Positions 54,488-62,067 of a stretch of 64,000 bases of DNA are shown here, piece after piece (positions within the stretch are counted from its first letter, which is position 1; every line of letters starts with the position of its first letter). The translations under genes and the position numbers were made by a program. The notes beneath the pieces are model-generated. The model was given only the letters and a program-made list of their open reading frames with translations, was not told the origin of the DNA and ran no database searches. The stretch spans positions 62,001-126,000 of the forward strand of contig DASYZE010000040.1 in assembly GCA_035946625.1 (NCBI GenBank), in the 5' to 3' direction. This DNA is from DASYXZ01 sp035946625 (GTDB taxonomy: Bacteria > Acidobacteriota > Terriglobia > UBA7540).

Positions 54488-54707
54488 TCGGAATTCCGAA
54501 GAGATGCTGCCGCAGTACGACTTTTCCGGCGGGGTTCGCGGGAAATATGCCACCCGGTTTGCCAAGGATTCCATCATGGTGGTTCTTGACCCGGACGTGG
54601 CCGCGATATTTCCTGACCGGAACTCGGTGAATACTGCCCTGAGGGCTCTGGGCCACATCGTCCGCGACCGCCAGCGTGATTCCGCGCGCCGCCACGCAAC
54701 ACGCTGA
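54468..54707 (+). CDS. Putative antitoxin overlapping brnT
   Basis: 79 residues; GGAGG stands 5 bases before the ATG at 54468. The core is YDFSGGVRGKYATRF and MVVLDPDVAAIFPDRNSVNT, then ALRALGHIV. It lacks the usual BrnA pattern, but small proteins of this type sit next to BrnT or PIN toxins. It could belong to the PIN remnant that follows in the same frame. The last dozen residues (DSARRHATR) look like run-on sequence. Confidence 0.7.
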   Translation: MRKARANRNSEEMLPQYDFSGGVRGKYATRFAKDSIMVVLDPDVAAIFPDRNSVNTALRALGHIVRDRQRDSARRHATR

Positions 54708-54740
54708 GGGAAAAATCCGGGACTTCCGGCATTCGGGCGG

Positions 54741-54923
54741 CTGTCGGCGGGGATCCTCGATCCGGAATCGACCGACGACGCGACCCATGTGGCCGCCGCC
54801 ACCGTGGCTCGCGCCGATGCCATTGTTTCATGGAACTTCAAACACATTGCGCGGATTGACAAAATGCGGGCCTATAATCAGGTGAATCTCCAGACAGGTT
54901 TTGGCCTGCTGCGGAGGCGCTGA
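54741..54923 (+). pseudogene. C-terminal remnant of a PIN-domain toxin
   Basis: In one frame it reads LDPESTDDATHVAAATVARA, then DAIVSWNFKHIARIDKMRAY. These are the second half of a VapC-like PIN domain (DxxH and SWNFKHI motifs). The first half is absent and no start codon is positioned. Confidence 0.75.
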
Positions 54924-54991
54924 ACCGGTAGCGCAACGTTCGTACTCTAATCCCGCCCCGCGGACGATTTTCTATTCCATTGACATGGAAT

Positions 54992-55058
54992 CGAAATGCT
55001 GAATGACACCTGCGGCAACCTGTTTCAGGTGACGCAGTTGATGGCCTGGCAGGGCTGA
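54992..55058 (+). pseudogene. 3' end of a second VOC gene
   Basis: It reads MLNDTCGNLFQVTQLMAWQG and stop, against MLKDTCGNLIQVTQLMAWKG in the intact gene. The bases after the stop (CGTTTGGCAACA) are also shared. The ~115 codons before this point are missing. Confidence 0.85.
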
Positions 55059-55217
55059 CGTTTGGCAACAGCCGCCGGTGGGCGCCCGGTTGGACAGATT
55101 GCACGCCCGTGTAGGCCAGCATTCCGGGAGCGCTGCCGTCGCTCGGCACCGAGCCTCCGCCGTTATAGATGCCCCACCGGCTCAGCCTTTCCATTCCGAA
55201 ACCCAATGGAGGACCCC

Positions 55218-56243
55218 ATGATTCCGGAAGAGAAGAGGGCGGCAGTGACTCGCGCCCTGCGCGAGGCTTTCGGGACTACAGAGCTCGAAGACATCCGCAG
55301 GATGACCAAAGGTCTGAGCTCTGACCTCGTCTTTCGCATCGTCGCCAAAGGATCTCCGTATGTGTTGCGAATCATCATGCGTGTCAACGAGCAGACCGAC
55401 CCTGCACGGGTCTTCACATGCCTTCAGGCGGCGGCTGAAGCCGGTCTGGCGCCCCATGTCTGGTACGCCAGCATCGAAGATGGAATTTCCATCACTGATG
55501 ATGTGGAGGCGGTGCCATTTCCCATAACGGAGGCGCTGGTTCGGATTCCGGGAACGCTACGGCGGCTCCATGCACTCCCGCCATTTCCCAAAGCATTCAA
55601 TTACCTCACCGCGCACAAGGGATTTATCTGGAGGTTTCGGGCGGCGAACCTCCTCCCCGGAAACGAAGTCGAGGAAATCTTCAACCGGTACGAGCAAGTG
55701 TGCTCCGTTTACCCGCGCCTCGATTCGGACATGGTGTCGTGTCACAACGACCTGAGGCCGGAAAACATCGTTTTCGACGGACAACGCGTCTGGCTGGCGG
55801 GCTGGCAAGCTGCTTTCGTAAACGACCGCTACTTCGACCTCGCGATCGTTGCCAACTTCGTAGTCACCAACGTTGCAGACGAAAAGACCTATCTCGGGCA
55901 GTATTTTGGCCAACCGCCGAATGAGTACCAACGGGCGAGATTCTTCCTCATGTGTCAGGTGATGCACATGTTCTCCGCCACGGTTTTCCTGTTGCTGGGT
56001 TCAGCGGGCAAGCCGGTAAACCAGAGCGAGAAGCTGCCCTCATTCAGAGACTTTCATCAGCGGATCTGGGCCGGCGAGGTCAACCTCGCGGACAACGGTC
56101 TGAGGATCGTCTATGGCAGGGTTCATTGGGAACAGCTCTTACAGAACATGCGGCAAGCACGATTTGACGAAGCATTAAGAATCGTCTCAGACCGGCACGC
56201 ATCTTCGGAAGGCGTGCGCCAGCTTTTGCCCGTCGCTCAATGA
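55218..56243 (+). CDS. Phosphotransferase (APH/choline kinase)-like protein with altered metal motif
   Basis: 341 residues from the ATG at 55218 (GGAGG 5 bases upstream). The fold matches aminoglycoside/choline kinases: Lys region SDLVFRIVAKGSPYVLRI, and catalytic loop SCHNDLRPENIVF with the HxD intact. The metal-binding motif after it, normally IDWEYA, reads LAGWQAAFVNDRYFDLA, so the Asp and Glu are replaced by Gly and Gln. Catalysis may be lost or altered. The second half is helical. It lies in the patchwork island, downstream of the VOC remnant. Confidence 0.82.
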   Translation: MIPEEKRAAVTRALREAFGTTELEDIRRMTKGLSSDLVFRIVAKGSPYVLRIIMRVNEQTDPARVFTCLQAAAEAGLAPHVWYASIEDGISITDDVEAVPFPITEALVRIPGTLRRLHALPPFPKAFNYLTAHKGFIWRFRAANLLPGNEVEEIFNRYEQVCSVYPRLDSDMVSCHNDLRPENIVFDGQRVWLAGWQAAFVNDRYFDLAIVANFVVTNVADEKTYLGQYFGQPPNEYQRARFFLMCQVMHMFSATVFLLLGSAGKPVNQSEKLPSFRDFHQRIWAGEVNLADNGLRIVYGRVHWEQLLQNMRQARFDEALRIVSDRHASSEGVRQLLPVAQ

Positions 56244-56322
56244 ATGCAAAGTCTCATTGCCACGGGGACTGGCGCGAATGGATGAATCAACACCAACAAA
56301 AAGGTAGACAAGGAGAGGATAG

Positions 56323-56665
56323 ATGACCGATCGCGAGCAATACACATCCGTCAGCCGACGGACCAGCGGGGCGCAGGTACGAAAGGACGGAGAGAAGTGG
56401 ACGCTCATCCAAGTGTGGTGCCCCGCATAAATCTTTACGGTAAGGCGCGGAAGTTGTCATTCCGATCCCGCAGCCGCGGGAGAGGAATCTCGCTCTGGCA
56501 TGGTTTTCAGAGCGAGATTCCTCGGGCCGACATAAATACGTCGGCCCTCGGAATGACGCCCTCGTTGTAAGTAATTACGCGGGACAGCACACCAGTCAGA
56601 GAACTGCGCCACCCGCCGGCAAAGGTCCCGCAGGCGCTTACTGACCCGGCGCGACAGACTGGACG
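56323..56665 (+). pseudogene. Broken AHSA1/SRPBCC gene interrupted by a MITE
   Basis: The first part (56323-56410) reads MTDREQYT, SGAQVRKDGEKWTLI, close to the intact fusion gene at 57630. After a 180-bp insertion the match resumes with RELRHPPAKVPQALTDPA (~56597-56655) and then ends. A TCCGTCAGCCGACGGA palindrome has replaced a few codons near 56347. Confidence 0.85.
56413..56592. mobile_element. 180-bp MITE with a nested palindromic element
   Basis: Imperfect 26-bp terminal inverted repeats lie at 56413-56438 and 56567-56592 (about 20 matching). Inside, a second element with GTCATTCCGA/TCGGAATGAC ends (56456-56557) carries a perfect 16-bp hairpin (56482-56497 with 56508-56523). The unit has no coding capacity and breaks the AHSA1-like gene. 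Confidence 0.75.
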
Positions 56666-56732
56666 CGGATGTACGTTCTGTCTCGAAACCGGGTGAGGGT
56701 GCGCCCTATCGCGAAAACTTTGGTATTTCATT

Positions 56733-57038
56733 GCATTCTATTCTATGCTCAAACCGCCAGAATGAGTCGGCGAGATTCACCATCGAATGCAGGTTCGGCG
56801 CGACCAGTTGATTACCGGCGCCTTTACCTTGGGCGAGGTGCTTGCCGGGCCATACCGAAAGGCTGCTGTACTGAGATTGGATGATGTGCGTCGCCTGTTG
56901 CGGAGCATTGCGGCGGAAATAATCCCTTTTACGGTCGAAACTGCGGACCATTACGCGCGAATCCGCGGAACCCTTCGCGTTAATCCGGCAGACGCAATCC
57001 ACCTGGCTTCGGCCGCTCAGCCCGGTTGGAAGAGGTGA
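56733..57038 (+). pseudogene. Remnant PIN-domain toxin
   Basis: One frame reads FYSMLKPPE, an in-frame TGA at 56763, then RRDQLITGAFTLGEVLAGPY and ADHYARIRGTLRVNPADAIHL. This is the middle of a VapC-like PIN domain. The first strand with its catalytic Asp and the last strand are missing; the frame ends at QPGWKR. Confidence 0.72.
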
Positions 57039-57042
57039 TGGC

Positions 57043-57471
57043 ATGACGAATCTCGCCAGCTCCGGAGTTGCATTTTCGCGAAGCCATGTGGCCGTCTACT
57101 GGGCCTCTACCATACTCGTCGCCGCCGAGCTGGGGTTGGGGGGCGCGTGGGACGTGTCCCGAATTCCCGTTGTGCGCGGGGTTGTTATCGATCGCCTGGG
57201 GTACCCTACCTATTTCCTCGTTATCTTGGGCGTCTGGAAGCTACTCGGTGCGGTGGCGCTGCTTATCCCGCGCTTTCCGAGGCTGAAGGAGTGGGCCTAC
57301 GCGGGAGCGTTCTTCGCTTACACGGGAGCAGTCGCCTCCCACCTGTCGGTTGGCGACTTCCCTGCCGGCGAACTGGTGCTCCTGATTGTGATGACCGGAC
57401 TTACTATTGTCTCGTGGGCGCTGCGCCCACCTTCGCGCCGAGACCTCTCCTGGAGCTGGCCCCAGGGTTGA
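57043..57471 (+). CDS. DoxX-like membrane protein
   Basis: 142 residues with four membrane helices, typical of the DoxX-like family: VYWASTILVAAELGLGG, YPTYFLVILGVWKLLGAVAL, WAYAGAFFAYTGAVASHL and LVLLIVMTGLTIVSWAL. PRFPRLKEWAYAG is a family mark. It starts just after the PIN remnant. In many bacteria such genes neighbour AHSA1/ArsR genes, as here. Biochemical function unknown. Confidence 0.88.
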   Translation: MTNLASSGVAFSRSHVAVYWASTILVAAELGLGGAWDVSRIPVVRGVVIDRLGYPTYFLVILGVWKLLGAVALLIPRFPRLKEWAYAGAFFAYTGAVASHLSVGDFPAGELVLLIVMTGLTIVSWALRPPSRRDLSWSWPQG

Positions 57472-57629
57472 CTTATTTGCTGCGGCGCGCCATTCATCCC
57501 GCGGCGCGCGCATGGAGGGTCCGCCAGCCAAGGCGGCAACAGGTCCAGCGCCGACCCCAGGTCGATGCCGCACGCGGGTAACCAGGCTGGGCGGACACCC
57601 ATATCCACGCTGATGTCAGGAGAAGATAG

Positions 57630-58904
57630 ATGACCGAACGCGAGCAGTACACACCGGGTCCGGCCAGCGGGGCGCGGGTAGAGAAGGATGGAGAGAAGTG
57701 GACGCTCGTTCTCACGAGAGAACTGCGCCACCCGCCCACAAAGGTCTGGCAGGCGCTAACCGACCCCGCGCAACTGCGCCAGTGGGCTCCTTTCGACGCC
57801 GATGGAAACCTGGGGACGGTTGGCGCCACGGTAAATCTCACCACGGTGGGAGCGCCCGCGCCGCGCGTTACCGAAACCACCGTGACGCGCGCCGACGCGG
57901 GCAAGGCGCTGGAGTACAAGTGGGGCGGCTTCAACATGCGGTGGGAACTCGAAGCCGTGGGTGGCGGCACGCGCCTGACGCTGTGGATCAACATCGCTCG
58001 CCCCTTCATCTCCATGGGTGCGGCCGGGTGGCACATTTGTTTCGATGTTATGGATCGCCTTCTCAGCGGAACTCCCATCGGCCGCATCGTAGCTGGCGAG
58101 GCGATGAAGTTCGATTGGCCTCGGCTCAACTCCGAGTACGCCAGGCAGTTCGGCATTGAAACGCCAACTATCCGTCTTCGCAAACAGGCGCAGGAGTACG
58201 AGGAGGCCAGGGAAATCCAGCAGGCGCTCATGCCCAAGGAAATTCCGCAGATGCCCGGTCTCGAGATATCGGGCAGTTGGCGGCCGGCGCGCATCGTCGG
58301 AGGCGACTATTATGATGTCTTCAAATTGGGCGCCCGCCGGCTGGGGCTCTGCATCGCCGACGTGTCCGGCAAGGGAATGCCAGCCGCTCTGCTGATGTCC
58401 AACCTCCAGGCAGTTGTCAAGGCGGTGGCGACCGAGAACAAGTCGCCCAAGGAACTGGTGGAGGCGGTCAACCGCGTGATGTCGCGCAACACCACGGAGG
58501 CCAAGTTCATCACGCTGTTTTATGGCCTGCTGGATGTCGAGCTCAAAACCCTCCAATACGCCAATGCCGGACACAACGCGCCCGTTCTGACCCGGGAAGA
58601 CGGGGTTCAGGTACGCTTGGCGCAAGGCGGCCTGATCGTGGGTGCTTTCCAGGAGAGTGTTTACGATCAGGGCGAGATCGACCTGCGGCCCGGAGACCGC
58701 CTGGTGATGTTTACGGATGGCCTGAGCGAGGCGGTGGACGGAAATGGCGAGGAGTTTGGCGACCCGCGCTTGGCCGAGGCCTCGCGCTCGAACCGTCAAC
58801 TGTCGGCGGCGGGGCTGCACCGTTGCTTGCTGGACCGCGTCACCGATTTCTGCGGCGGCGAGTTTGAGGACGACGCCACTGTCCTGGTGGTTGCGGTCTC
58901 CTAG
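57630..58904 (+). CDS. Fusion of AHSA1/SRPBCC domain to SpoIIE-type PP2C phosphatase
   Basis: 424 residues in one uninterrupted frame. Residues ~18-180 form an AHSA1-like lipid-binding-fold domain: WTLVLTRELRHPPTKVWQAL, TDPAQLRQWAPFDADG, and C-terminal EAMKFDWPRLNSEYARQFG. Residues ~190-424 form a SpoIIE/RsbU-type phosphatase: EIQQALMPKEIP, VGGDYYDVF, IADVSGKGMPAALL, NAGHNAP, FTDGLSEA and DDATVLVV, with the acidic metal ligands intact. The fusion suggests that ligand binding by the first domain controls Ser/Thr dephosphorylation. Ribosome site AGGAGA is upstream. Confidence 0.92.
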   Translation: MTEREQYTPGPASGARVEKDGEKWTLVLTRELRHPPTKVWQALTDPAQLRQWAPFDADGNLGTVGATVNLTTVGAPAPRVTETTVTRADAGKALEYKWGGFNMRWELEAVGGGTRLTLWINIARPFISMGAAGWHICFDVMDRLLSGTPIGRIVAGEAMKFDWPRLNSEYARQFGIETPTIRLRKQAQEYEEAREIQQALMPKEIPQMPGLEISGSWRPARIVGGDYYDVFKLGARRLGLCIADVSGKGMPAALLMSNLQAVVKAVATENKSPKELVEAVNRVMSRNTTEAKFITLFYGLLDVELKTLQYANAGHNAPVLTREDGVQVRLAQGGLIVGAFQESVYDQGEIDLRPGDRLVMFTDGLSEAVDGNGEEFGDPRLAEASRSNRQLSAAGLHRCLLDRVTDFCGGEFEDDATVLVVAVS

Positions 58905-58918
58905 ACAAACCGCGCGTC

Positions 58919-59035
58919 CTCGGCCCCAAAGCCATGAAGTTCGCCGGCTGGCAGCGATTGAACCCCGAGTATGGCAAGCAGTTCGGTAATGAACCGCCTA
59001 ACTGGCCGCCTATTGAGATTGGCAAAATAAAGTGA
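58919..59035 (+). pseudogene. 3' end of an AHSA1/SRPBCC gene after the phosphatase
   Basis: It reads KAMKFAGWQRLNPEYGKQFG, then EPPNWPPIEIGKIK and stop, matching EAMKFDWPRLNSEYARQFG at the domain junction of the fusion gene. The tail PNWPP is the normal end of AHSA1 proteins. The phosphatase region thus lies exactly between two copies of the AHSA1 C-terminus. Confidence 0.85.
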
Positions 59036-59046
59036 TGGGCTGGATT

Positions 59047-59100
59047 GTAGCGGCGCTGTCCTCAGCGCCGAAAAATCGCCGGTGGGGATACTGGCGCTAC
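59047..59100. repeat. REP-like palindromic unit
   Basis: GTAG and CTAC ends enclose GGCGCTG/CAGCGCC and a second weaker hairpin, in the style of the other GTAGCGGCG repeats of the window. Confidence 0.6.
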
Positions 59101-59131
59101 AGCTTCGGGCTGGTCTTCAGAAGAGGTTCCA

Positions 59132-59350
59132 TTGAACTGGAGCAAATGGGTCCGGCAGACCCACCGCTGGCTGTCCATTGCCTTTGCGGTAGGCGTCATC
59201 CTCAACTTTGTCGCCGTGGCACTGAAGAAGGATACGGTCTGGGTGGGCCTGCTGGCGGCGCTCCCGCTCGCTTTGCAACTGCTCACCGGTCTGTATTTGT
59301 TCGTGCTGCCGTATGCCGCCGGGTGGGGCAGCGGGCGAAGCACCAACTGA
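59132..59350 (+). CDS. Small two-helix membrane protein
   Basis: 72 residues from a TTG start with AGAGG upstream. Two hydrophobic helices (WLSIAFAVGVILNFVAVAL and LLAALPLALQLLTGLYLFVL) are joined by KKDTVWVG. A short basic N-terminus (WVRQTHRW) precedes them. No family is recognised; similar small proteins accompany DoxX-like genes. It is convergent with MazF. Confidence 0.6.
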   Translation: MNWSKWVRQTHRWLSIAFAVGVILNFVAVALKKDTVWVGLLAALPLALQLLTGLYLFVLPYAAGWGSGRSTN

Positions 59351-59368
59351 ACGGGCAGCCGACCGCCC

Positions 59369-59692
59369 TTATATGTCCAGAGCGATTCTTAATGCGTGCG
59401 AGAGGCGCGAGAGCTTCTCGGGCGGGAGGCTACCGACGAAGTCGGTAAGCCGGCTCTTGGGGATGCTGACCAGGCCGTCGCAGCCAATCCAGCTCTGATG
59501 TTTCAATCCATGTTCGGGTCCTACGGAGACTTCCGTTTCAAGTCCGTGACCCCGTGTGAACACCGGAGCGCAGACGACCGTGGGGAAACGCGAATCAACG
59601 AGGGTTTGGCGGCTGACCACGGTCATTACCCGTTGTTTCTTGGGGTCTCCGCCTCCGGGATGGCGCAGCAGATACATATCTCCGCGCTTCAT
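59369..59692 (-). CDS. mazF: MazF/PemK-family endoribonuclease toxin
   Basis: 107 residues with the MazF fold: MKRGDMYLLRHPGGGDPKKQ, RVMTVVSR, TVVCAPVFTRG, and SWIGCDGLVSIPKSRL. The start overlaps the antitoxin stop by four bases (ATGA). MazF enzymes cut mRNA when freed from the antitoxin. Confidence 0.93.
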   Translation of the reverse strand: MKRGDMYLLRHPGGGDPKKQRVMTVVSRQTLVDSRFPTVVCAPVFTRGHGLETEVSVGPEHGLKHQSWIGCDGLVSIPKSRLTDFVGSLPPEKLSRLSHALRIALDI

Positions 59693-59943
59693 CGCTCCTC
59701 CCAGAGGTGGTCGAGTGACTGATAGGCAAGTACATCGTGCATCTCGGCGTTCAGCTCGTCGGCGAAGCGGTTGATTTTCTCCGCGTCGCGGGCGTTGGCG
59801 GCGGCGCGTTCGCGGTAGGAAAGATACCCGCGCAGCACATCGTCAACCACCGCCGACCGAGAACGCTTTTTCCCCGCCACGCGGTCGATGCCTCGAAGGA
59901 CTTCGCGGGATAGAGTGAGCGAGGTTTTCATTTTCGTTTTCAT
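59689..59943 (-). CDS. Ribbon-helix-helix antitoxin of MazF
   Basis: 84 residues. The N-terminal ribbon-helix-helix (KTSLTLSREVLRGIDRVAGK, then RSRSAVVDDVLRGYL) should bind its own promoter; the C-terminal acidic helix neutralises the toxin. The 5' end and promoter recur, decayed, at 53039-53127. Confidence 0.9.
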   Translation of the reverse strand: MKTKMKTSLTLSREVLRGIDRVAGKKRSRSAVVDDVLRGYLSYRERAAANARDAEKINRFADELNAEMHDVLAYQSLDHLWEER

Positions 59944-59980
59944 ACTACCATTATACTACCTTTGGAAAACCGGAACAGGG
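59892..59980. repeat. Right copy of the ~88-bp direct repeat bounding the island
   Basis: It comprises the first codons and the promoter of the antitoxin gene and matches 53039-53127 in the same orientation. This copy belongs to the intact gene. Confidence 0.85.
59942..59960 (-). promoter_or_regulatory. Antitoxin promoter with tandem GGTAGTAT boxes
   Basis: On the reverse strand a perfect -10 box TATAAT (59955-59950) lies between two direct GGTAGTAT repeats (59960-59953 and 59949-59942), just before the ATG. The repeats are probably the antitoxin's operator. The -35 is weak. Confidence 0.6.
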
Positions 59981-60147
59981 TGAAAACACCCTTGTCCGGC
60001 GCCCACCAGTGTACTCTGGGGGCACTCGTACTTCTTCTGGGGCCGCCTGCAGGCCACTCCGGAAAGAGGCTGACCGCACCAAACCGTTGACGCTCGCTGC
60101 CATGTAGGGGACGCTGTTACCGCGCGCCAGCGAATCCGGGCTATGGC

Positions 60148-60981
60148 CTACTGCTTCACCAATTCGACGCGGCGATTGAGGGCGCGGCCGTCTTCGCTAT
60201 CATTCGAAGTCACTGGCGCGTAAGGCCCGTTGCCGAATGCCTTGAGCCGGCTGGGCGCGACGCCGTACTTGGTGGTGAGCGCATTCAACACGGCGGCGGC
60301 GCGTTGGCTGGACAGAGTCATATTCGACGCCAGAGTTCCCACGTTGTCCGTGTGCCCCACCACATAGACCTTGAGCGTTGCATCTTGCCCGAGGAGCTTG
60401 GCAACTTCCTTGAGCGAGGCATCGGACTCCGGCTTCACATCGGATTTCCCTGTGTCAAAGTAGATGCCTGGGACCACGGCGTGACCGCTACTGGTCAGCG
60501 AGCCGGACATCGCGGCGGCGTTGGCCGTAACCTCCTGCGTCATTTGCTGTTCGGTGATGATCGTCTGATCGTAGATAAAGACCGGGTCTACGGGCCCCCC
60601 CATACCGTGCACGACCAGGTTGTACCAGGTTGTGGCGTGATGGGCAGTAATTATACGGGGAGAGTTTTCAAAATCCATGGTGAAGCCGGCCGCTTTGAGC
60701 GCGGTCTCCATATTGCGAAATAGTTGGATGCTGGGCACACCCGGCTTGGCAGTGTACTGTAGAAAGTGGTACTCGCCTTCGACGTGCTTCTGCTTGCTGG
60801 CGGGCAGAGGAAAGTCGGCCTGACTAAAATCCACGTCCTTACACGCATAGATGGTGCTCCCCGGAAAGCGCGTGATCAGCGGGGAATCCTTGCAGCCTTT
60901 GGCGTCCTGGGCATGCAGCGGCACGGCTCCGGCGAGCCACAAGAGAGTGCAACAAAAGAGTGAATACCCTATTGGTTTCAT
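60148..60981 (-). CDS. OmpA-domain envelope protein
   Basis: 277 residues with a signal peptide (MKPIGYSLFCCTLLWLAGAV). Residues ~25-145 are an unrecognised domain with YHFLQYTAKPGVPSIQLFRN. The C-terminal ~120 residues are OmpA-like: GIYFDTGKSDVKPESD, VYVVGHTDNVG and LSSQRAAAVLNALTTKYGV, with the peptidoglycan-binding Asp and Arg (NRRVELVKQ) kept. It probably ties an outer membrane protein to peptidoglycan. Confidence 0.9.
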   Translation of the reverse strand: MKPIGYSLFCCTLLWLAGAVPLHAQDAKGCKDSPLITRFPGSTIYACKDVDFSQADFPLPASKQKHVEGEYHFLQYTAKPGVPSIQLFRNMETALKAAGFTMDFENSPRIITAHHATTWYNLVVHGMGGPVDPVFIYDQTIITEQQMTQEVTANAAAMSGSLTSSGHAVVPGIYFDTGKSDVKPESDASLKEVAKLLGQDATLKVYVVGHTDNVGTLASNMTLSSQRAAAVLNALTTKYGVAPSRLKAFGNGPYAPVTSNDSEDGRALNRRVELVKQ

Positions 60982-61177
60982 TGTCTGCTCCTAGAAGTTT
61001 TTTGGCCCCCCGGCCATTTCCGACGTGGGTCGGTGCTTCCGCACCGCATCAGCGAGACTTGAGAATTTAATTGCATTCCAGGCTCAGGTCAAGGAGAAAA
61101 GCAAGTAGCACGGACCACCGCCTCTGTGGTGCGCGTCTTTTCCCTCGCCACCATGGTCACAGCGTCATATTCTACTG

Positions 61178-61193
61178 TCCGTCAGCCGACGGA
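61178..61193. repeat. TCCGTCAGCCGACGGA palindrome before the dead RAYT
   Basis: It is identical to copies at 41425, 41460 and 56347 (either strand). The RAYT-like reading frame begins directly after it. Confidence 0.75.
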
Positions 61194-61712
61194 TCGAAAC
61201 TGCGGCGTCCCCTTCTTTCCGACCGATATTTCTTTATCACCGTGCGGCTGCTACCCCGGCGCAGGAAATTGACCGAACCCGATTTCATGCTGCTGGCGCG
61301 CGTTTTCGACCGGGCTCGGGCATGGCATAACTTTTATTTGACTGCCGGGGTCTTTCTTCCCGATCACTGGCGTGCGATCTGCGAACCCGTATATCCGGTG
61401 ACGATCTCTCTGGCCATGAAATCGGTGAAGCAGAGCTCGATGAGCGCCATCAACCGCCGCCGGGGCGCGCCGGGCGAGCTTTGGCAGCATCGGTTTTTCG
61501 ACCGTGCCCTGCGCACCGTCAAAGCACACAATGAGAAGATCGAATAACTTCACCTGAATCCGGTGAAAGCCGGACAAGTGCGTGACCGGCAAGACTGGAG
61601 GTGGTCAAGCTGCAATGAGTATTCGGGCACGAGCGCGGAAGAGCCAAAGCGGCGCTTGTGCTTGATGATTGGCCGCCTCAACTTGCCCGCGGATTCACGA
61701 ACACGGATTTAA
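61194..61712 (+). pseudogene. Dead RAYT transposase
   Basis: The frame reads RPLLSDRYFFITVRLLPRRR, FLPDHWRAICEP and GELWQHRFFDRALR, then TAA at 61545, and continues LHLNPVKAGQVRDRQDWRWSS. The HUH motif has lost its second His (HWR instead of HWH), and the stop codon replaces the catalytic Tyr of YLHLNP. Two catalytic features are therefore lost. Confidence 0.85.
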
Positions 61713-61838
61713 GCGGTCACCTCCATGATCCACGCCCAACCGAAGTCACGCGGACCGCAGAGGCGGCGGTTTGCGCTACCAGCCCGCTCAGGCGGCAAAA
61801 ACGAGTTTCTCGGAACTTTTCATTGCGAGCCCATCGCT

Positions 61839-62067
61839 GTCATTCCGAGCATTGACAGCCGCAGGGCTGCCCATGATGAGCAGAAAGTCGTCGCTCCTGC
61901 CCAGAGACGCTTTGTTGAATCCAAAAGAGTTACGCATCGACTTTCCGCAGAGGGAAGCGAGGAATCCCGCTCCGGCCGCTCAGGGCAAACTCCGCGAGGA
62001 ATTTCATCCTGAGCAAACAACGCGAGATTCCTCGTCGCCCGTCACCAGACGGACTCCTCGAAATGAC
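61839..62067. mobile_element. 229-bp palindromic MITE-like element
   Basis: The ends GTCATTCCGAG (61839-61849) and CTCGAAATGAC (62057-62067) form an inverted repeat with one mismatch. Inside are GAGGAATC and GATTCCTC hairpin arms like those at 56482-56523. It abuts and truncates the methyltransferase-like gene on its right. Confidence 0.7.
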
